Positions 9,130 through 17,412 of a stretch of DNA of 57,713 nt are shown here, piece by piece. Made by a program: the position numbers and the translations under genes. Under the pieces are notes generated by a model. That model was not told where the DNA came from and did not search any database. It worked only from the letters and a program-made list of their open reading frames with translations. Position 1 is the first letter of the stretch, and every line of letters begins with the position of its first letter. The stretch covers positions 1 through 57,713 of the forward strand of contig MEQK01000164.1 of the NCBI GenBank assembly GCA_001770175.1, in the 5' to 3' direction. Source of the stretch: Bdellovibrionales bacterium RIFOXYD1_FULL_55_31 (lineage in GTDB: Bacteria > Bdellovibrionota > UBA1018).

Positions 9130-10130
9130 AAGGTATGGGTTCTCTCATGAGTAAGATCGATTCCATCGCAGCCGCCTTCAGAAAAGAAGCTACTGAATGG
9201 CCGCTTTGGTGGTCCTTGTTGAGTTTACCGCAAAGACTTCTTCCGCTGCTGCTTGTTCTTCTGTACTGGGCGGTTCTCGTTTTTCTTCATGGCTTTCGCA
9301 GCGATCATCTGACAATCGGGCTCCTTATTCTTGCTGGCAGCTACGGCGGCAGGACCGCGCGAAAGGGGCTGCGGTTTTTTCTTCCGCTGCTGTTGACGGC
9401 GATCGTCTATGACAGCCAGCGGTTCTATGCGGACTATATTCGCGGACCCGTTCACGTCCGCGAACCGTACGAGTTCGATAAAAGGTTTTTCGGAATTTCG
9501 ACCGCCACCGGGACATACACTCCGAATGAATGGTTCGAGATGCATACGGTCCCGTTCCTCGACGTAATCACGGGCTTTTTTTACTTGACGTTCGTGCCGA
9601 TTTTCGTGGGAATTGCCGCCTATTTCAGTTTCTGGGCCCGTCCCGAGGTTCGCGCCATGGCGCCTCGGATGATGTGGGCGTTCTTGTGGGTAAACGTGGT
9701 CGGCTATACGACCTACTACTGGTACGCCGCCGCGCCCCCCTGGTACGTCGCACTGCACGGCTTTGGCCCCGCACGCATGGATACCTTGGCCAACGCGGCC
9801 GGATGCGTTCGTTTTGATCATATCCTTGGAACGAAATTTTTCACGGAATGGTATGGCCGCTCGGCCGACGTCTTTGGCGCGATTCCGTCGCTTCACGTGG
9901 CGTACCCGCTCCAAGCGGTTTATTTCTCGTTCAAATTCGGCGCGGTCAGGAAGTTCAGTATTTTCTTTTACATCATCATGTGTTTTTCGGCCGTTTACCT
10001 GAACCACCACTATGTGCTGGATGTGCTTTTGGGTTCCCTCTATGCTATCGTCGTCACCTGTGTAACCGATTTTGTATTTGAGCGGCGGCGTTTGCGGGCC
10101 GCTCAGGACTCCAAAGCCCTTGCTTCCTAG
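9126..10130 (+). CDS. PAP2 superfamily membrane protein, Aur1/inositolphosphotransferase-like
   Basis: A 334-residue integral membrane protein with about six to eight hydrophobic segments. The PAP2 motifs are present in the Aur1-like form: GAIPSLHVAYP near residue 257 (catalytic His) and NHHYVLDVLLG near residue 295 (His and Asp). Aur1-type proteins transfer phosphoalcohol head groups between lipids; bacterial members are mostly uncharacterised, so head-group exchange or lipid phosphatase work at the inner membrane is as far as the sequence allows. TTG 9126 overlaps the upstream stop and has GAAGG seven bases before it; ATG 9135 and 9147 are alternatives. It shares a transcript with the radical SAM gene. 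Confidence 0.8.
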   Translation: MKGMGSLMSKIDSIAAAFRKEATEWPLWWSLLSLPQRLLPLLLVLLYWAVLVFLHGFRSDHLTIGLLILAGSYGGRTARKGLRFFLPLLLTAIVYDSQRFYADYIRGPVHVREPYEFDKRFFGISTATGTYTPNEWFEMHTVPFLDVITGFFYLTFVPIFVGIAAYFSFWARPEVRAMAPRMMWAFLWVNVVGYTTYYWYAAAPPWYVALHGFGPARMDTLANAAGCVRFDHILGTKFFTEWYGRSADVFGAIPSLHVAYPLQAVYFSFKFGAVRKFSIFFYIIMCFSAVYLNHHYVLDVLLGSLYAIVVTCVTDFVFERRRLRAAQDSKALAS

Positions 10131-10238
10131 AGTCGTTCAGAGGCGAATTCTTGGAGCTTTGGCCGTGGCTTTTCAAAAGAAGAGCCACCAGGGTTGTGCG
10201 CGGAAACGCCTCAATCTCCCGTATCGGAAAGGAGAACC

Positions 10239-11228
10239 TTGGCTTCTTTAACGGATTCCTTCAAAAGGCGGTTTTCGTACCTGCGGCTTTCGGTCACGGA
10301 TGCCTGCAATTTTGGGTGTTCGTATTGCCTCCCGGGCGGCTATAGCCGAGCCTGCAGTCCCGCCGCTCCGCTTCTGCCCGCTGAAATTCGAAATCTCGTC
10401 GCTGCGTTTGCCCAGCTTGGCGTCTCGAAGGTCCGTCTCACGGGCGGGGAGCCGACACTCAGGCGCGATATTCTCGAAATCGCCCGAACGATCTCCGAAA
10501 CTCCTGGAATTCGCACGGTCGCCATCACGACGAACGGCTATCGACTCAAGGAGCTCGCCGAACCTCTGTTTGCTGCCGGCGTCACGGCGCTGAATGTCAG
10601 TGTAGACAGCCTCGATCCTGACGTATTCATGCGAATCACGGACGCGCGATCCACTCCTCTCGCGAAAGTTCTTTCAGGGGTCGACGAGGCACTCAGGATG
10701 GGATTTCGTCCGATCAAAATCAACGTGGTTCTCCTGCGTGGAATGAATGATTCCGAACTTCCTTCCTTTATCGAGTGGTCCAGGACAAAGCCGGTCCATA
10801 TCCGATTCATTGAATTAATGAGGACCGCGCAGAATGGTGATCTTTTCGCGCAGCATCATGTGTCGACGGGGCCGCTTTGTGAACGGCTGATTCGGGAAGG
10901 CTGGATCTCGAAACCGAGAGAGATGGACGATGGACCGGCACGCGAGTTCATTCATCCTGAATTTCGCGGTTCGATCGGTATTATCAGTCCGTACGCCCAT
11001 GGCTTTTGCGAGTCTTGCAACCGGCTTCGGGTAACGAGCCGCGGTGATCTGCGACTTTGCCTTTTTGGCGAGGCGGATGAGCCGCTTCGGCCGTTCCTGC
11101 GGGACAGCTCACAACGGCCGGAGCTGATCGAACGCATTCGGTCGGCACTCAAAGAGAAGCCCCTCTCTCATCTGCTGAATGAAGGAAAGTATGGCAACAC
11201 GGAAAACTTATCATCCATCGGTGGTTAA
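10239..11228 (+). CDS. moaA: GTP 3',8-cyclase
   Basis: A 329-residue radical SAM enzyme that starts molybdenum cofactor synthesis by converting GTP to 3',8-cyclo-H2GTP. The N-terminal cluster is CNFGCSYC; the second cluster is formed by CESCNRL and the Cys in RLCLFGE near the C terminus; RLTGGEPTLR is the family's GGEP motif; the protein ends in the invariant Gly-Gly. TTG 10239 is taken as start because AAAGGAG sits four bases upstream and the protein then begins exactly like family members (LTDSFKRRFSYLRLS). The frame remains open back to GTG 10194. It leads the Moco operon; its 3' end overlaps moaC-mogA by 38 bases. Confidence 0.93.
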   Translation: MASLTDSFKRRFSYLRLSVTDACNFGCSYCLPGGYSRACSPAAPLLPAEIRNLVAAFAQLGVSKVRLTGGEPTLRRDILEIARTISETPGIRTVAITTNGYRLKELAEPLFAAGVTALNVSVDSLDPDVFMRITDARSTPLAKVLSGVDEALRMGFRPIKINVVLLRGMNDSELPSFIEWSRTKPVHIRFIELMRTAQNGDLFAQHHVSTGPLCERLIREGWISKPREMDDGPAREFIHPEFRGSIGIISPYAHGFCESCNRLRVTSRGDLRLCLFGEADEPLRPFLRDSSQRPELIERIRSALKEKPLSHLLNEGKYGNTENLSSIGG

Positions 11229-12267
11229 GACGCAAGGCGAGGCAGGCGTGTCTCGGACCGAAATCGAAGTCCGCACTCAAAGCCGCTTCAAAATGATCGA
11301 CGTCGGATCCAAAACTCCCACGCGGCGGTATGCGGTCGCAAGCGGACGCATTCGCGTTGGCAAGGAGGCCTTCCTTCGGATTAAGGAAGGGCGGATGCCG
11401 AAAGGAGACGTCCTGGCGCTTGCCGAAGCAGCCGGAATCATGGCGGCCAAAAGGGCACCTGATCTGATACCGCTCTGTCATCCGCTCAGTCTCGAACAGG
11501 TCGTCGTGCGGTGCGATTTCGTTGAAGGGGAGCACGCCATCGAAGTGAGGTGCGAGGCGGTCGCGACTTCAAAGACCGGGGTTGAAATGGAGGCCCTCGC
11601 AGGCGTCAGCGGAGCTCTTCTTTCGATTTACGATCTCACGAAGGGGGTCAATCCCGCCCTGTGGATTTCGGATATTCACCTGCAACTCAAAGAGGGCGGA
11701 AAAAGCGGGAAATGGGTTCACCCCGAATCGACGGCTCAGAAAAGGGCGCGTGAACGGCACGTCACGCGGTCAGCTGCCCTGAACGGGTTGACGGTCGCTG
11801 TATTGACGATCAGTGATCGCGTATCGAAGGGGCTGGCTGAAGATGCTTCCGGACCGGCTGTTAACGCTTTTTTTATGGAACGAGGCGCTCAGATCGCGGC
11901 GCATGAGGTGATCGCGGATGAAAAGGCCGAGGTCGCGAAATTCCTGCGGCACTGCGCGCTCGAAGCAAATATCGACATCATCGTCAGCACCGGGGGTACC
12001 GGAGTTGGTCCGCGCGATGTCACACCCGAGGCTCTTGTCGAGGCGGGTGCCCGGATGATTCCGGGAATCGGAGAATTGCTCCGTTCGCGTGGCTCCCAAA
12101 CCACGCCGATGTCCTGGCTCAGCCGTTCCGAAGGCGCGTTGCTCGGAAGGACATTGATTCTGATCCTGCCGGGAAGTCCGAATGCAGTTATCGAAGGGCT
12201 TCTCACGATGGAACCCCTGATTCCCCATGCGCTTCACGTGGCACGCGGGGGAGGACATGCGAAATGA
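11191..12267 (+). CDS. bifunctional MoaC / MogA-type protein
   Basis: A 358-residue fusion of two Moco enzymes. Residues about 15-165 are MoaC, cyclic pyranopterin monophosphate synthase, with KGDVLALAEAAGI, LIPLCHPL and the GVEMEALAGVS segment. After a linker, residues about 198-355 are a MogA/MoaB-type molybdopterin adenylyltransferase with LTISDR, STGGTGVGPRDVTPEA and LPGSPNAV. The domains catalyse non-adjacent steps (pterin ring formation and adenylation), so the fusion probably serves dosage rather than channelling. ATG 11191 has AAGGAA five bases upstream; ATG 11179 is an alternative. The start lies within the end of moaA, and the stop overlaps the moeA start as ATGA. Confidence 0.93.
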   Translation: MATRKTYHPSVVKTQGEAGVSRTEIEVRTQSRFKMIDVGSKTPTRRYAVASGRIRVGKEAFLRIKEGRMPKGDVLALAEAAGIMAAKRAPDLIPLCHPLSLEQVVVRCDFVEGEHAIEVRCEAVATSKTGVEMEALAGVSGALLSIYDLTKGVNPALWISDIHLQLKEGGKSGKWVHPESTAQKRARERHVTRSAALNGLTVAVLTISDRVSKGLAEDASGPAVNAFFMERGAQIAAHEVIADEKAEVAKFLRHCALEANIDIIVSTGGTGVGPRDVTPEALVEAGARMIPGIGELLRSRGSQTTPMSWLSRSEGALLGRTLILILPGSPNAVIEGLLTMEPLIPHALHVARGGGHAK

Positions 12268-13532
12268 TCGCATACGGCGAGGCGCTTGAGGGGATCCGAC
12301 GTTCGGCGGAGAAGAATGCCCGGTTCAGATCAGCCGAGGAGTGCCCGCTTGAGGAAGCAGTCGGACGTGTTCTTCAGGAAGAACTTCGAAGCGCTGAAAA
12401 CGTTCCGGGTTTCGCGAATTCCGCTATGGACGGTTTCGCCGTGCGTGCCGAGGAAACCGTAAGCGCGTCTTACGCCAAACCGGTGCGATTGCGGGTCGTC
12501 GGTTCGATTGCGGCGGGCGAGGTGCCCCGGGCGAGCGTCGAGCCAGGACAGAAGACCTGCTGGGAAATCATGACTGGAGCGGCGGTTCCGGCGGCTTTCG
12601 ATTCCGTGGTCAAGATCGAGAATGTGGAATTGATAAAATCCATTCAGGATCAGCCCGAGGAGATTCTGTTGTTCAGTCCCGTCGATCGGGGTGCTCACGT
12701 CCGGCAGCCGGGGGAGGATTTTGAAAGGGGAACTCGTGTCGCGTCCTCAGGCGCGGTGATCCTGCCCCGACACGTCGTTGTGCTCGCGAGCCTTGGGGTA
12801 GCAAAATTGAAAGTGGCAAGAAAAGTACGGGTTGCCGTTATTTCGACCGGTTCGGAGCTGAGCGGGATCTCAGAGGCGCTTCAACCCGGAAAAATCCGCA
12901 ATTCGACCGGGCCGTTTCTCCGGGCAGCTTTGTCCGAGATCGACTCAGAGGTGACGCTTTCCGCGGAGATTCAGGACAACCCCGAGGAGTTCAGGGGGCT
13001 TCTCGACGGGATTCTTCGCGCGGACAATGCTGAGGTCATCATCACGACCGGAGCCGTTTCGATGGGTCGGCACGATTTCATTGCCGACACGCTTCGCGCG
13101 ATGGGTGCCACGATCCGTTTTCATAAAGTCGCGATTCGCCCGGGTAAACCCGTGCTCTTTGCGGAATTCCCGAACAGGGAGCGCCCGCTTGTGCTGTTCG
13201 GGTTGCCGGGCAATCCCGTTTCGACTGTCGTCGGGATGCGCTTCTTTGTTGAACCGTATTTGCGCGGGCTCCTTCAACGTGAGGAAGAGAGAGCCGAATG
13301 CGCCATTCTGAGCGCGGATGTCCCGAAGCCGGAGGGTCTGCGATGTTTCTTCAAAGCCCGCGTCGGGACGGATGCTTCGGGACATTCGATCGCAACCGTT
13401 CTCCCGGGGCAAGCCTCGTTCATGGTGAGCCCGCTTCTGCAAGCGAATGCTTGGGCTGTTTTGCCCGAACAAGGCACCCAGATCAGGAAAGGGACTTTGG
13501 TTCAGGTATTTGCGATGGAGGGGTCACGATGA
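12264..13532 (+). CDS. moeA: molybdopterin molybdenumtransferase
   Basis: A 422-residue MoeA, which inserts molybdate into adenylated molybdopterin. Domain I starts at once (YGEALEGI), the NSAMDGFAVR segment near residue 53 is diagnostic, TGAAVP near 110 follows, domain III has STGSEL, TTGAVSMGRHDF and the LPGNPVS loop near residue 315, and domain IV closes the protein. Length is normal for the family. Start ATG overlaps the previous stop, and its stop overlaps the moaD start. No frameshift or missing motif is seen. Confidence 0.94.
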   Translation: MIAYGEALEGIRRSAEKNARFRSAEECPLEEAVGRVLQEELRSAENVPGFANSAMDGFAVRAEETVSASYAKPVRLRVVGSIAAGEVPRASVEPGQKTCWEIMTGAAVPAAFDSVVKIENVELIKSIQDQPEEILLFSPVDRGAHVRQPGEDFERGTRVASSGAVILPRHVVVLASLGVAKLKVARKVRVAVISTGSELSGISEALQPGKIRNSTGPFLRAALSEIDSEVTLSAEIQDNPEEFRGLLDGILRADNAEVIITTGAVSMGRHDFIADTLRAMGATIRFHKVAIRPGKPVLFAEFPNRERPLVLFGLPGNPVSTVVGMRFFVEPYLRGLLQREEERAECAILSADVPKPEGLRCFFKARVGTDASGHSIATVLPGQASFMVSPLLQANAWAVLPEQGTQIRKGTLVQVFAMEGSR

Positions 13533-13828
13533 AAATACGAGTTCGTTGTTTCGGAACACTTCGAGAATTCGCGCCCCAAGGAGAACTCGAAATGGAGATC
13601 ATGCCCGGGGCCACCGTTTCGGCGCTGCGGGACGCGATCATTGCGCGTTTTTCGAGAGATTTCGGGCCGCGCTTCGGAAAGACCGGAGAAGAGCTTGTCC
13701 GGGCATCGGCGATCGCGACCGAGAAGACGCTTCTTGACGATTCGGCTCCCATCGCTGCCTGCGGGGCAGGTGAGCCGGCACGCGCTTCAATGACGATAGC
13801 GCTTCTCCCGCCTGTTTGTGGAGGCTAG
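13529..13828 (+). CDS. moaD: molybdopterin synthase sulfur carrier subunit
   Basis: A 99-residue ubiquitin-fold protein. MKIRVRCFGTLREFA is the usual MoaD opening, and it ends in PPVCGG, so the terminal Gly-Gly that becomes the thiocarboxylate is intact. It should be adenylated by the MoeB encoded at 15308-16090 and pair with MoaE. It is about 15 residues longer than many MoaD proteins, from an insert in the second half (ERSAPIAACGAG-like region). Start ATG overlaps the moeA stop (ATGA). A longer open frame exists upstream inside moeA but is a shadow. Confidence 0.92.
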   Translation: MKIRVRCFGTLREFAPQGELEMEIMPGATVSALRDAIIARFSRDFGPRFGKTGEELVRASAIATEKTLLDDSAPIAACGAGEPARASMTIALLPPVCGG

Positions 13829-13830
13829 TC

Positions 13831-14313
13831 GTGAGCGGCGAGCCTCGAGAGCCGATTCTGACCGAAATCACCGAACGGCCCATCGCGGTTCAGGACGTCG
13901 CCGCACTATTTCAACAGGACGAGGCTGCGGGAGTGTTCGGGGCTGAGGTTTTTTTCGGCGGGATCGTCCGTGCTCGCAATGCCGCGAAGAATGTGATCGC
14001 GATCAGTTATGACGCATTTGTTCCGCTCGCTGAAACGGTGCTTCGGGAAATCGCGACCGAGGCACGCATGAAAGCACTAGCCGGTGAAGAGGGTGAAGTC
14101 AGAATCATTGCGCTCCATCGGATAGGGAAGTTGCACGTGGGAGAGGTGAGCCTGGTGATCGGGGTGGGGGCAGCGCATCGAGAGCAGGCCTATGGTGCTT
14201 CACGGTACATTTTGGAAGAAATCAAAACTCGCTTACCCGTTTGGAAAAAGGAACACTATGACTCGGGTGAAGCGGACTGGCTCAAGGGGCATCCTCTTGG
14301 ACGAGAACGCTAG
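13831..14313 (+). CDS. moaE: molybdopterin synthase catalytic subunit
   Basis: A 160-residue MoaE, the large subunit of molybdopterin synthase. VFFGGIVRARN near the start, the ISYDAF segment, the HRIGKLHVGEVS strand and the C-terminal run RLPVWKKEHYDSGEADW with the two conserved lysines are all in place. GTG 13831 is preferred because GGAGG ends six bases upstream and it sits just after the moaD stop; GTG 13816 would overlap moaD. Its 3' end overlaps the mobA frame. Confidence 0.93.
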   Translation: MSGEPREPILTEITERPIAVQDVAALFQQDEAAGVFGAEVFFGGIVRARNAAKNVIAISYDAFVPLAETVLREIATEARMKALAGEEGEVRIIALHRIGKLHVGEVSLVIGVGAAHREQAYGASRYILEEIKTRLPVWKKEHYDSGEADWLKGHPLGRER

Positions 14314-14923
14314 GATCGCGCACGCGGCAGTGATCGTGGTCGTGCTCTCCGGAGGCAAGTCCTCGCGGATGGGGCGAGACAAAGCCCTTTTGCCGTTTCG
14401 GGGGGCGGCGCTGATCGATCATGTGCTCGAACAGGGAGCACAGGCGGGCGCATGTACGGGGCAGCCGAGCGCCGTTGTGATCAGCGGGACGGTTCAACGG
14501 CCTGGCATTCAGTCGATTTCGGATTTGCGTCCCGACCGGGGCCCGCTCGAGGGGATTTTTTCTGTTCTGTCATGGCTGGTTGGACGACAAATTTCCGTCG
14601 AAGGTAAGCGGCTTCTGGTGATTCCGGTGGATCTTCCACGAATAACGGCGGACGTCCTTCTGCCGCTGCTTGCACGTACTGAATTTGCATTGGCGAGCCA
14701 TTATGAAGGACAGTTCCTGCCCATGTGCTTTCGGCTGAATTCACGTTCACTCGGGCTCATCACGGAAATGGCGGCTAATCCCTGTCTGCCGTCACAGTCG
14801 ATGCGTGAGTTTCTTGGACGACTTGATTCCACCGCCATCAGCGTTGGGGATGCCGGACATGACGGGCTCCGCGACGTTGACACGGCTTCGGACTGGGATG
14901 AGCTTGGAAAGGACCTGAGATGA
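14258..14923 (+). CDS. mobA: molybdenum cofactor guanylyltransferase (MobA-like)
   Basis: A nucleotidyltransferase of up to 221 residues. The nucleotide-binding loop LSGGKSSRMGRDKALLPF and the later VIPVDLPRI motif (Asp in the metal site) mark it as MobA, which makes the MGD form of the cofactor from GTP. Three starts are possible: ATG 14258 with AAGGAA upstream, TTG 14297 with AAGGGG seven bases upstream, and GTG 14330, which starts directly at the core strand. The longest overlaps moaE by 56 bases and its first 20 residues do not look like family sequence, so 14297 may be real. Presence of mobA suggests a bis-MGD enzyme elsewhere in the genome. Confidence 0.85.
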   Translation: MTRVKRTGSRGILLDENARIAHAAVIVVVLSGGKSSRMGRDKALLPFRGAALIDHVLEQGAQAGACTGQPSAVVISGTVQRPGIQSISDLRPDRGPLEGIFSVLSWLVGRQISVEGKRLLVIPVDLPRITADVLLPLLARTEFALASHYEGQFLPMCFRLNSRSLGLITEMAANPCLPSQSMREFLGRLDSTAISVGDAGHDGLRDVDTASDWDELGKDLR

Positions 14924-15330
14924 ATATTCGTTTTTCAGGAACGTCGGTGCGCTGGAGGGTGAGCGTGGAGGAGGCAAGAACTCTTCTCGACTCGGGCATT
15001 CTCGAGGAGGTGACCCCGCTTCCGCATGGACACGAACTTCGGTACCAGGCCAGGGTTGAGCGAAGGGCCAGTCACGCCGAGGAGCCGCTGCAGCTGACCT
15101 TCGCCTCGGAACGCGGGAGCGATCTCGTGACCGAAATCGTCAATGACTTTCCTGGCGACCACTTGCAGAATCTTTTCAGGATTGTGGTGAGCGCGAAGGC
15201 TTTGCAGGAGCTCCTCGCGAAACCGATCACGAAACAGAGCGCGATTTCGCGGCGTTTTGAATTCCAGAACGGCTCGCAGTTAACCTTGGGCTTTGAGATC
15301 GACGCTATTAAGGCTGTCCGAGAGGGATGA
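14920..15330 (+). CDS. small conserved-looking protein in the Moco operon
   Basis: A 136-residue soluble protein. Its start overlaps the mobA stop (ATGA), so it is translated with the Moco genes. The opening, MNIRFSGTSVRWRVSVEEA, resembles a small group of uncharacterised bacterial proteins (DUF7009-like) that begin with a K-I-R-x-x-G-x-S-x-R-x-R-x-S pattern; the match is from memory and tentative. No cysteines, signal peptide or catalytic motif are visible. Predicted mixed beta strands in the first 90 residues and a C-terminal FEID patch. The last 23 bases overlap the moeB end on the other strand. Function unknown. Confidence 0.7.
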   Translation: MNIRFSGTSVRWRVSVEEARTLLDSGILEEVTPLPHGHELRYQARVERRASHAEEPLQLTFASERGSDLVTEIVNDFPGDHLQNLFRIVVSAKALQELLAKPITKQSAISRRFEFQNGSQLTLGFEIDAIKAVREG

Positions 15331-16090
15331 CCTGACGGGGTACGAAGCTCTTGCAGCCTTCACAGCCGGAACGTTTCGGAATCATGAACTCAGAAGTCCT
15401 TGCGCGCGCTGAGTCGTAGACCCAAAGGCGTCCGATCAACGGGTCGAGCAAGGGAGAATCCACGATGAGCTTGATTGTCTCGATTGCCTGCATGCTGCCG
15501 GTAATTCCAGCCAGGGCGCCCACAACTCCGGACGAGGCAGCATTCGCGACTTCGGCGCGGGCGGCTTCGGGATAGAGGCAACGGTAACAGGGACCGGCGG
15601 GCGGGGCGAATACGGTCACGCGGCCTTCAAAACCTGATATCGAGCCGTGTACCAGCGGAATCCCGAGCTGTGCGCAGGTGTCGTTCAGGAGGGCTTTGGA
15701 AACGAAACAGTCGGTCGCGTCAATTACGACATCATGTCCGGAGAGAAGTTCGGAAGCGTTTTCAGCCGCAACTCGAGTGGCAAGGGCCGTGAAATTCACG
15801 AAAGGATTGAGTTCTTGAAGGCGGCTCCGCGCACGCTCCGTTTTGAGCACGCCGTGATCTGGCGTTCCATAAAGCACCTGTCGCTGGAGATTGGATTCAT
15901 CGACTCGATCGGGATCAACGAGGGTGAGGTGGCCGATTCCCGCGGCACTAAGATACAGCGCCGCTGGCGAGCCGAGGCCGCCCAGCCCGGCGAGGAGGAC
16001 TTTCGCCTTTCGAAGCCTGGCTTGGCCCTCCGGGCCGACTTCCGGGAGGCAGATCTGGCGTGAGTAGCGGAGGGGGTCCCCTGAATCCAT
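15308..16090 (-). CDS. moeB: ThiF/MoeB family adenylyltransferase
   Basis: A 260-residue E1-like enzyme. The opening RYSRQICLPEVG, the ATP loop GLGGLGSPAALYL, the DPDRVDESNLQRQ motif, and two zinc CxxC pairs (CYRC and CEGC) are all seen. No C-terminal rhodanese domain, as in E. coli MoeB. Beside a moaD operon its likely role is adenylation of the MoaD C terminus; ThiF-type service to another carrier is possible. It is transcribed towards the Moco operon and its 3' end overlaps the 136-residue gene by 23 bases. It diverges from coaC with 63 bases between starts. Confidence 0.88.
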   Translation of the reverse strand: MDSGDPLRYSRQICLPEVGPEGQARLRKAKVLLAGLGGLGSPAALYLSAAGIGHLTLVDPDRVDESNLQRQVLYGTPDHGVLKTERARSRLQELNPFVNFTALATRVAAENASELLSGHDVVIDATDCFVSKALLNDTCAQLGIPLVHGSISGFEGRVTVFAPPAGPCYRCLYPEAARAEVANAASSGVVGALAGITGSMQAIETIKLIVDSPLLDPLIGRLWVYDSARARTSEFMIPKRSGCEGCKSFVPRQVIPLGQP

Positions 16091-16153
16091 TCTTCATCAC
16101 TTAACCCCGCGGCGAATCGATTCGCAAGCACCTCGTTTGCATCGGATACAGTC

Positions 16154-16696
16154 ATGGCGAAGCGAAGGGTGTTGTTCAAGATGAGCGGTTCGATCGCTTG
16201 TTATAAAGCGTGTCAGATCGTTTCCCGGCTCGTGCAGACCGGTTATGAGGTTCAAGTCGCCTGCACGCACGGCGCGCTCCAGTTCATCGGGGAGGCGACC
16301 TTGGAAGGCCTTACCGGGCGGCCCGTTTTTACTGACACTTACGAGCGGGCTCGCATGATGGATCATATCGAGCTTGGCCGGTGGGCTGAACTCGCGATTC
16401 TCTGTCCAGCAACGGCGCATACGCTGAACCGGTTCGCTGTGGGACTCGCTGATGACGCGGTGGGTAGCCTATTCTTGGCTTACGATCTCGCTAAGAAACC
16501 TTACCTGATCGCGCCTGCCATGAACCAAGGAATGCTTCAGCATCCCGCAACGCGTGAGGCTCTCCGTAAGCTCGCCGCCTGGGGTGTGCGCGTTATCAGT
16601 TCAGAGGAGGGTTGGCAGGCCTGCGGGGATATCGGCCCGGGGAGGTTAGCGGACCCTGACCTCATTTATCGCGAGATTGTCGAGGCGCTCAAATGA
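16154..16696 (+). CDS. coaC: phosphopantothenoylcysteine decarboxylase
   Basis: A 180-residue flavoprotein of the HFCD family. The FMN site and active-site residues are visible: GSIACYKA at the N terminus, the PAMNQGMLQHPA motif, and the Cys-containing clamp WQACGDIGPGRLADP near the C terminus. It decarboxylates 4'-phospho-N-pantothenoylcysteine in coenzyme A synthesis. In most bacteria it is the N-terminal half of a CoaBC fusion; here it ends and CoaB begins as a separate gene with overlapping ATGA. A GATACA -10 like hexamer sits just upstream of the ATG in the moeB-coaC gap, so the message may have a very short leader. Confidence 0.88.
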   Translation: MAKRRVLFKMSGSIACYKACQIVSRLVQTGYEVQVACTHGALQFIGEATLEGLTGRPVFTDTYERARMMDHIELGRWAELAILCPATAHTLNRFAVGLADDAVGSLFLAYDLAKKPYLIAPAMNQGMLQHPATREALRKLAAWGVRVISSEEGWQACGDIGPGRLADPDLIYREIVEALK

Positions 16697-17397
16697 ACAT
16701 CCTTGTTACCGCCGGAGCCACTCGGGAGCCGATCGATGGAGTGCGGTTCATCAGCAATTTCAGTACAGGAAAAACCGGAGCACGGCTCTCGGACGAGTTG
16801 ATCCAGCAGGGAAACCGAATCGTTTATGTTTGTGGAGCGGATTCGGAAATCCCACACCGCAGCTGCGAAATAATGAGATTCGGGAGTTTTTTTGAGCTCG
16901 ATGTGATTTTGCGAAGCCTTCTCCAACAGAGGAGCTTTGATTGTGTGATTCATCTGGCGGCTGTCTCGGACTTCTCTGTCGAGGCAATTGAAATCGAAGG
17001 ACACCGGTTCGCGGCCGGTATTATTCGCAAGATCGACTCCGAAGGACGAGTGATTCTGCATTTAAAGCCGAATTTCAAAATAGTCGAAAGGCTGAAAAGC
17101 TACGCCGCAAGCCGGAAAATGGCCGTGATTGCTTTCAAATTGACGAATATCCCGATCGAAATCGGCGATGGCGGTGACAGTTCTTCCGGCGAGAGTCGGG
17201 AAACTTTGCAAATGAAGGCGATCACGAAGCTCTTGGGGGGCGCGAACGTGGACTACGTCGTTCATAACGATTTTGCGGATATTCAATCAGGAAGCCAGCA
17301 CTTCGGGATCTATGGACCACACCATAAAATAAGGGATTGTGATACGCCCGAGTCACTCGCAAGGGAACTTGTGAACGAGGTGAAGAAATCGGCGTGA
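16693..17397 (+). CDS. coaB: phosphopantothenate--cysteine ligase
   Basis: A 234-residue protein matching the C-terminal half of CoaBC. It opens with NILVTAGATREPIDGVRFISN-type family sequence including SNFSTGKTGA, and has LAAVSDF near residue 98, the HLKPNFKI segment, an AFKLT strand and the HNDF nucleotide loop. It joins cysteine to 4'-phosphopantothenate. The canonical K-x-K-K-x signature is weak here (IIRKIDSEGR). It is coupled to coaC by an ATGA overlap, so the two should still be made together. The cytidine or ATP preference cannot be told. Confidence 0.83.
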   Translation: MNILVTAGATREPIDGVRFISNFSTGKTGARLSDELIQQGNRIVYVCGADSEIPHRSCEIMRFGSFFELDVILRSLLQQRSFDCVIHLAAVSDFSVEAIEIEGHRFAAGIIRKIDSEGRVILHLKPNFKIVERLKSYAASRKMAVIAFKLTNIPIEIGDGGDSSSGESRETLQMKAITKLLGGANVDYVVHNDFADIQSGSQHFGIYGPHHKIRDCDTPESLARELVNEVKKSA

Positions 17398-17412
17398 GCA
17401 GGTCGTGGCGGG

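Noticed and set aside
9225..10010. Minus-strand open frame of 261 codons inside the PAP2 gene
   Set aside because: Shadow of a membrane protein gene; basic, repetitive product with no motif.
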